Shown here: positions 7,234 through 10,265 of the stretch, one piece after another | How positions within the stretch are numbered: position 1 is the first letter of the stretch | Layout of the letters: each line of letters opens with the position of its first letter | NCBI GenBank assembly: GCA_044370695.1 | Contig: JBILVB010000133.1 | Location: 1 to 10,265, forward strand | Reading direction: 5' to 3' | Source: JBEIFW01 sp044370695 | Lineage (GTDB): Bacteria; Actinomycetota; Acidimicrobiia; Acidimicrobiales; Ilumatobacteraceae | DNA length: 10,265 nt | The notes under the pieces: generated by a model | The model's input: only the letters and a program-made list of their open reading frames with translations | What the model was told of the DNA's origin: nothing | Database searches by the model: none | Position numbers and translations under genes: made by a program

Positions 7234-8219
7234 CCGGGCCCGAACGGGTTCGCCTCGCAACCCTCCCGACACCCCTCGAGTGCGGGCGGGGGGTGTTGCC
7301 GGGGGGAGCCCGCCTCTGGGTGAAGCGTGACGACCTGACCGGACTCGGGGCGGGCGGGAACAAGGCACGCAAGCTCGAATTCCTGTGTGCTGCAGCGGTC
7401 GCCGCTGGGGCCGACACGCTCGTCACGGTCGGTGCCGGCCAGTCGAACCACTGTCGGACGACGGCCGCAGCGGGCGCCGTGCTGGGTCTCGACGTCCACC
7501 TGGTGCTCGGCGGTGCCGCGCCTGCGCAGCCGGTGGGCAACCAGTTGTTGTCGGCGCTGTTCGGTGCGACGGCGCACTTCGCCGGCACGTCGTCGTGGCC
7601 CGAGCTCGAAGCGGCCAAGGACGCGCTGGTCGAGCGACTGCGCCGGCAGGGGAAGCGGCCGTACGCGATTCCGATCGGCGGCTCGACGGCGCTGGGCGCG
7701 GTCGGGTTCGCGCTCGCCTACACCGAGTTGCTCGACCAGTGCGCAGCCGTCGACCTCGCCCCGACGGCGATCGTCGTCACGAGCTCCTCGGGCGGCACCC
7801 ACGCCGGGCTCGTGGCCGGCCGGGCGGCTGCCCGGGCCTGCGGCCGCCCGGCACCCCCGGTGATCGGCGTAGCGGTCGCGCCCGTGGTCCGGGACCTGCG
7901 CCCGATCGAGCGCCTGGCCGCCGCCGTCGTCCACGTGGCCGGACTTCCCGGCGAGGTCGTCGAGGGCGATGTCGAGGTGGTGGGGCAGTGGATGGGTTCC
8001 GACTACGCCGTGCCGACCGCCGAAGCGGATGCTGCCGTCGCCTGGGCGGCGCGTCACGGGGCCTGGGTGCTCGATCGGGTCTACACGGGCAAAGGGTTCG
8101 CAGCGCTGCTCGGCCTCGCTGCCGCTGGGCGGTGGGCCGAGGGCGACGACGTGGTGTTCTGGCACACGGGCGGCCTGCCGTCGGTGTTCGCTCCCGGAGG
8201 GGTCAGCTCGCCGGGGTGA
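7230..8219 (+). CDS. PLP-dependent D-cysteine desulfhydrase / L-cysteate sulfo-lyase family protein
   Basis: A 329-residue fold-type II PLP enzyme of the ACC deaminase/D-cysteine desulfhydrase family, normal in length. The GTG at 7230 overlaps the aminotransferase stop (GTGA). Motifs are WVKRDDLTGLGAGGNKARKLEF with the PLP lysine K45, GAGQSNHCRTTAAAGAVLG, IPIGGSTALGAVGF, the phosphate loop SSSGGTHAGL, and LDRVYTGKGFAALL near the C-terminus. In true ACC deaminases the tyrosine of the last motif is followed by a catalytic glutamate. Here Y285 is followed by T286, so ACC deaminase activity is unlikely. Known activities in this branch are D-cysteine desulfuration, L-cysteate desulfonation (CuyA) and related beta-eliminations. 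The coupled position says it belongs to the operon's pathway or handles a by-product amino acid, but its role in beta-alanine formation is unclear. Its last 17 nt overlap the convergent gene. Confidence 0.88.
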   Translation: MTGPERVRLATLPTPLECGRGVLPGGARLWVKRDDLTGLGAGGNKARKLEFLCAAAVAAGADTLVTVGAGQSNHCRTTAAAGAVLGLDVHLVLGGAAPAQPVGNQLLSALFGATAHFAGTSSWPELEAAKDALVERLRRQGKRPYAIPIGGSTALGAVGFALAYTELLDQCAAVDLAPTAIVVTSSSGGTHAGLVAGRAAARACGRPAPPVIGVAVAPVVRDLRPIERLAAAVVHVAGLPGEVVEGDVEVVGQWMGSDYAVPTAEADAAVAWAARHGAWVLDRVYTGKGFAALLGLAAAGRWAEGDDVVFWHTGGLPSVFAPGGVSSPG

Positions 8220-8652
8220 CGGTGCGTCCGAACCGTCCAGCGGTGCAAGCAAGGGTCAGCAGCACGGCGCTCACCCCGAGACCGAGTTCCGCTCCACCGA
8301 CGTACCAGCGGCCGCCTGCGAGGTCGACGGCGGCGATCGCCAACAGCTCGACGGCGGCGATCCCTGACAGCGTGAGCGGACGCGGCAGGTCCAAGACGAC
8401 CGCGGCCAGGACCGCGATCGGGGGGACGGCGAGCAGGTACCACCAGTCGAGCCACGGCACCGGGTCACCCATGCGCACCGTCGAGCGGGCGACGGTTGCG
8501 GTCGCAACGGTCACCACGAGCCAACCGACGGCCAGCACCCAGCGATAGCCCCGCCGAAGCCCACCGCGGGCGGGCCCGACCGACGCGACTGCGAGCGGCG
8601 GCGGGTCCGAGGGCAGTTGGCCGGGGATCGGGAGAGGCGGCGGCAGCGACAT
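8203..8652 (-). CDS. Small four-helix membrane protein of unknown function
   Basis: A 149-residue protein I do not recognise. It starts at an ATG (8652-8650) with a proline-rich cytoplasmic-looking head (MSLPPPLPIPGQLPSDPPP), then a basic patch GLRRGYRW. Four hydrophobic helices follow at about residues 37-57, 68-89, 93-111 and 117-137, and the tail GRFGRTVTPAS is short. Charged residues are few inside the helices (E102, D110 and E122 lie at or near them). No catalytic or binding motif is visible. No good Shine-Dalgarno precedes the ATG, so it may be leaderless like its divergent neighbour. Longer in-frame starts would run antisense into purU and are rejected. It converges on the PLP-lyase gene, overlapping its last 17 nt, and is transcribed away from purU across a 48-bp gap. 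Hydropathy pattern and frame support a real gene; function unknown. Confidence 0.7.
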   Translation of the reverse strand: MSLPPPLPIPGQLPSDPPPLAVASVGPARGGLRRGYRWVLAVGWLVVTVATATVARSTVRMGDPVPWLDWWYLLAVPPIAVLAAVVLDLPRPLTLSGIAAVELLAIAAVDLAGGRWYVGGAELGLGVSAVLLTLACTAGRFGRTVTPAS

Positions 8653-8685
8653 CGTCGCTCGCAGGGTACCGGCCGTGGGGCCCCG

Positions 8686-8691
8686 TAGGCT
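8686..8691 (+). promoter_or_regulatory. Probable -10 element for leaderless purU transcription
   Basis: TAGGCT ends 9 nt before the GTG start of purU. In actinobacteria a TANNNT -10 box at this distance usually places transcription initiation at or very near the start codon. No Shine-Dalgarno is present, and no convincing -35 is visible. The 48-bp gap 8653-8700 must also hold the promoter of the divergent membrane-protein gene, which I cannot pinpoint. Confidence 0.45.
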
Positions 8692-8700
8692 GGCGCACTC

Positions 8701-9555
8701 GTGAGCAAGCGTGCGGTGTTGTTGCTGTCCTGCCCCGACCAGCCCGGTGTCGTCGCCGCCGTGGCCGACTTCGTGTACCGCTACGGCGGCAACATCGTGC
8801 ACGCCGAGCAGCACACCGACGGCGCGGAGCGGGTGTTCTTCCAGCGCGTGGAGTTCGAGCTCGACGGCTTCGGGCTCGCACCCCACGAGATCCACCCCGC
8901 CCTGCAGCCGATCCGCGACCGGTTCGGGATGGCCACCGACGTCCGGCTCACTGCGGAGCGGATGCGAGTGGGCGTGCTCGCCTCCAAGCAGCCGCACTGC
9001 CTGTACGACCTGCTCACCCGCTGGCGGACCAAGGAACTGCCCTGCGACATCCCGGTCGTGGTGTCGAATCATCCCGACCATGCCGACCTCGCCGACTGGT
9101 GCGACGTCCCGTTCGTGCACCTGCCGGTGACCGCAGCGACCAAGCCGAGCCAGGAACTCGAGGTTCGACGGGTGCTTCGCGAGTACGGCGTCGAACTGGT
9201 CGTCATGGCGCGCTACATGCAGATCCTCACCGGCGCGTTCATCGCCGAGTGGCCGATGCGCATCATCAACATCCATCACTCCTTCCTGCCGGCCTTCATC
9301 GGGGCGAAGCCCTACCACCAGGCGCACGAGCGGGGCGTCAAGATCATCGGGGTCACCGGTCATTACGCCACCGAGGATCTCGACGAGGGCCCGATCATCG
9401 ACCAGGACGTCGTACGGGTGAGCCACCGCGACACCGTCGAGGATCTGATCCGCAAGGGTCGGGACCTCGAGGTGGCGGTGTTGGCCCGGGCGGTGCGGGC
9501 CCACCTCGAGCACCGCGTGTTGGTCTACGGCCGCAAGACCGTCGTGTTCGGCTGA
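8701..9555 (+). CDS. purU: Formyltetrahydrofolate deformylase
   Basis: A complete 284-residue PurU, which hydrolyses 10-formyl-tetrahydrofolate to formate and tetrahydrofolate in the cytoplasm, balancing the one-carbon pool or feeding formate. The N-terminal ACT domain covers about residues 4-80, starting VLLLSCPDQPGVVAAVADF and containing GGNIVHAEQHTD. The C-terminal formyltransferase-like hydrolase domain has VGVLASKQPHCLYDLL, VVVSNHPD, ELVVMARYMQILT and the catalytic region IINIHHSFLPAFIGAKPYHQA, with N190 and H192. GVTGHYATEDLDEGPIIDQ follows, with H221 and the catalytic aspartate D228. These match the Asn-His-Asp set of the glycinamide formyltransferase fold, and the hydrolytic ACT-domain architecture separates it from PurN. 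The GTG start is supported by the family N-terminus and the upstream -10-like box. It stands alone, divergent from the membrane-protein gene and convergent with the DMFase-like gene 19 nt away. Confidence 0.96.
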   Translation: MSKRAVLLLSCPDQPGVVAAVADFVYRYGGNIVHAEQHTDGAERVFFQRVEFELDGFGLAPHEIHPALQPIRDRFGMATDVRLTAERMRVGVLASKQPHCLYDLLTRWRTKELPCDIPVVVSNHPDHADLADWCDVPFVHLPVTAATKPSQELEVRRVLREYGVELVVMARYMQILTGAFIAEWPMRIINIHHSFLPAFIGAKPYHQAHERGVKIIGVTGHYATEDLDEGPIIDQDVVRVSHRDTVEDLIRKGRDLEVAVLARAVRAHLEHRVLVYGRKTVVFG

Positions 9556-9574
9556 CGCGGCGGACCGGGGGTGT

Positions 9575-10265
9575 TCAGCCCGAGAGCCGGTCGAGCAGGT
9601 TGCGGGTGATGCGCTCCACTGCCGGGTCGTCTCCTGCGAGTCCGTAGGCCCAGTCGGTGCAGCCGGTGGTCACCACGGTGCCGCCGCCGGGCGCCTCGAA
9701 GGTGCCGAGGACGGCCGAACCGTGGGCGATGCGGGCCACGGTCTCGGTGGAGTCGTCGCCGAAGAGCACCTTGGCGACGTCCTGCAGTTCACCCCGGGGT
9801 CGCATCGGGCGCAGGCCGACGGGGTAGTCGTTCTCGCCGGTGGCGTGGTCGACCGACCAGAGTCGGGCGGGAGCGGTGGCCAGTACCTCGAATCCGGCGG
9901 GGCAGCCGTCGGCGTGCGTGGGCACCGGCAGACCGTTGCGCAGCGTCAGCTCGCAACCGTCGCATTCGTAGCCGACGACGCCGTGCCGGGCGCCGACGAG
10001 GTCGCCGTAGCGCAGGTCGGTGCCCTCGAACATCCAGTGCCGGGGTTGCCAGACCGTGTAGCCCCGCTGCCCGGCCGGGGTGGCTCCGGCGATGCGGGCG
10101 TAGCCGCCCCGGGTGAAGCTGACCCCGGTCAGCGAATGCTCGGAGCGCCCGATGCGGGGATCGGACCACATGCCCGTCATGCGACCCGGCTCGGTGCGCG
10201 CCAGCGGGTCGTCGCGCCGTGCGGTGCCCTTGTAGCCGACCATCACGTGCCGGTCGCTCGGATCG
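9575..10265 (-). CDS. N,N-dimethylformamidase large-subunit-like protein, N-terminus outside window
   Basis: The last 229 residues of a protein resembling the C-terminal part of the N,N-dimethylformamidase beta (large) subunit, an iron-dependent amidohydrolase that splits dimethylformamide into dimethylamine and formate. The frame is open to the right edge (it reads DPSDRHVMVGYKG from the edge), so the apparent GTG/ATG near 10246 are not taken as starts. The full family protein is roughly 700-760 residues. Recognisable stretches are LTGVSFTRGGYARIAG, GYTVWQPRHWMFEGTDLRYGD, VVGYECDGCEL and TGCTDWAYGL close to the end. The glutamate in VGYECDG (residue 100 of the fragment) may be the iron ligand known in Paracoccus DMFase (two tyrosines and one glutamate), but that mapping is from memory. 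The gene converges on purU with a 19-nt gap. Many homologues are uncharacterised, so the substrate may not be DMF; it could be another N-substituted amide. Confidence 0.8.
   Translation of the reverse strand, partial: DPSDRHVMVGYKGTARRDDPLARTEPGRMTGMWSDPRIGRSEHSLTGVSFTRGGYARIAGATPAGQRGYTVWQPRHWMFEGTDLRYGDLVGARHGVVGYECDGCELTLRNGLPVPTHADGCPAGFEVLATAPARLWSVDHATGENDYPVGLRPMRPRGELQDVAKVLFGDDSTETVARIAHGSAVLGTFEAPGGGTVVTTGCTDWAYGLAGDDPAVERITRNLLDRLSG

Noticed and set aside
5779..7368. A 529-codon open frame on the minus strand opposite the aminotransferase gene
   Set aside because: The translation is repetitive R/G/D/H-rich text without domains. The + strand frame carries complete class III aminotransferase motifs.
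7230..8219. ACC deaminase assignment for the PLP lyase
   Set aside because: The residue after the conserved C-terminal tyrosine is threonine instead of the catalytic glutamate expected in true ACC deaminases.
8653..9513. N-terminal extension of the minus-strand membrane-protein frame, giving 436 codons
   Set aside because: The extension is antisense to purU and lacks hydrophobic or domain structure. Only the part from the ATG at 8652 looks like protein.
9563..9592. Short inverted repeat GACCGG/CCGGTC between purU and the DMFase-like gene
   Set aside because: It has only 6 bp of stem around an 18-nt loop and no T-tract, and it extends into the coding end of the minus-strand gene. It is expected by chance in GC-rich DNA.

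Overview
The window is strongly GC-rich, with G/C-dominated third codon positions, frequent GTG starts, ATGA/GTGA stop-start overlaps and a probable leaderless gene. This points to a high-GC actinobacterium. A possible F420-type flavin enzyme fits an acidimicrobial or other F420-producing lineage, but no 16S or other phylogenetic marker is present, so the taxon is an inference. I see no rRNA, tRNA, CRISPR array or mobile element. Almost the whole window is coding.

Region 1 (1-8219, + strand) is one tightly packed block of eight genes. They are a methylmalonate/malonate-semialdehyde dehydrogenase (5' end outside the window), a luciferase-like (LLM) flavin/F420 oxidoreductase, and a NitT/TauT-class ABC importer in the order permease, ATPase, permease, lipoprotein binding protein. 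A class III PLP aminotransferase and a D-cysteine desulfhydrase-family PLP lyase follow. Successive genes are 5 nt apart, overlap by 4 nt, or are separated by short leaders. The one structural break is a perfect 13-bp GC-rich hairpin between the binding-protein gene and the aminotransferase gene.

My preferred reading is a scavenging and catabolic operon for a nitrogen-containing compound that yields a beta-amino acid. The importer, whose binding protein resembles the ThiY/NMT1 type, brings in a pyrimidine-like or related substrate. Upstream enzymes (hydrolases presumably outside the window, with the LLM oxidoreductase possibly doing the redox step) give beta-alanine or beta-aminoisobutyrate. 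The aminotransferase makes malonate or methylmalonate semialdehyde, and the dehydrogenase makes acetyl-CoA or propionyl-CoA. A competing reading is organosulfonate use: the transporter class, the LLM enzyme, a taurine-type aminotransferase and a cysteate-lyase-like enzyme all have sulfonate-related homologues.

Region 2 (8203-8652, - strand) is a small four-helix membrane protein of unknown function. Its 3' end overlaps the end of the PLP-lyase gene. A 48-bp gap separates it from the divergent purU gene (8701-9555, + strand), which encodes formyltetrahydrofolate deformylase and has a leaderless-style promoter.

Region 3 (9575-10265, - strand) is the C-terminal part of a protein resembling the N,N-dimethylformamidase large subunit. 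It converges on purU and runs off the right edge of the window. PurU, and DMFase if this homologue keeps that activity, both release formate.
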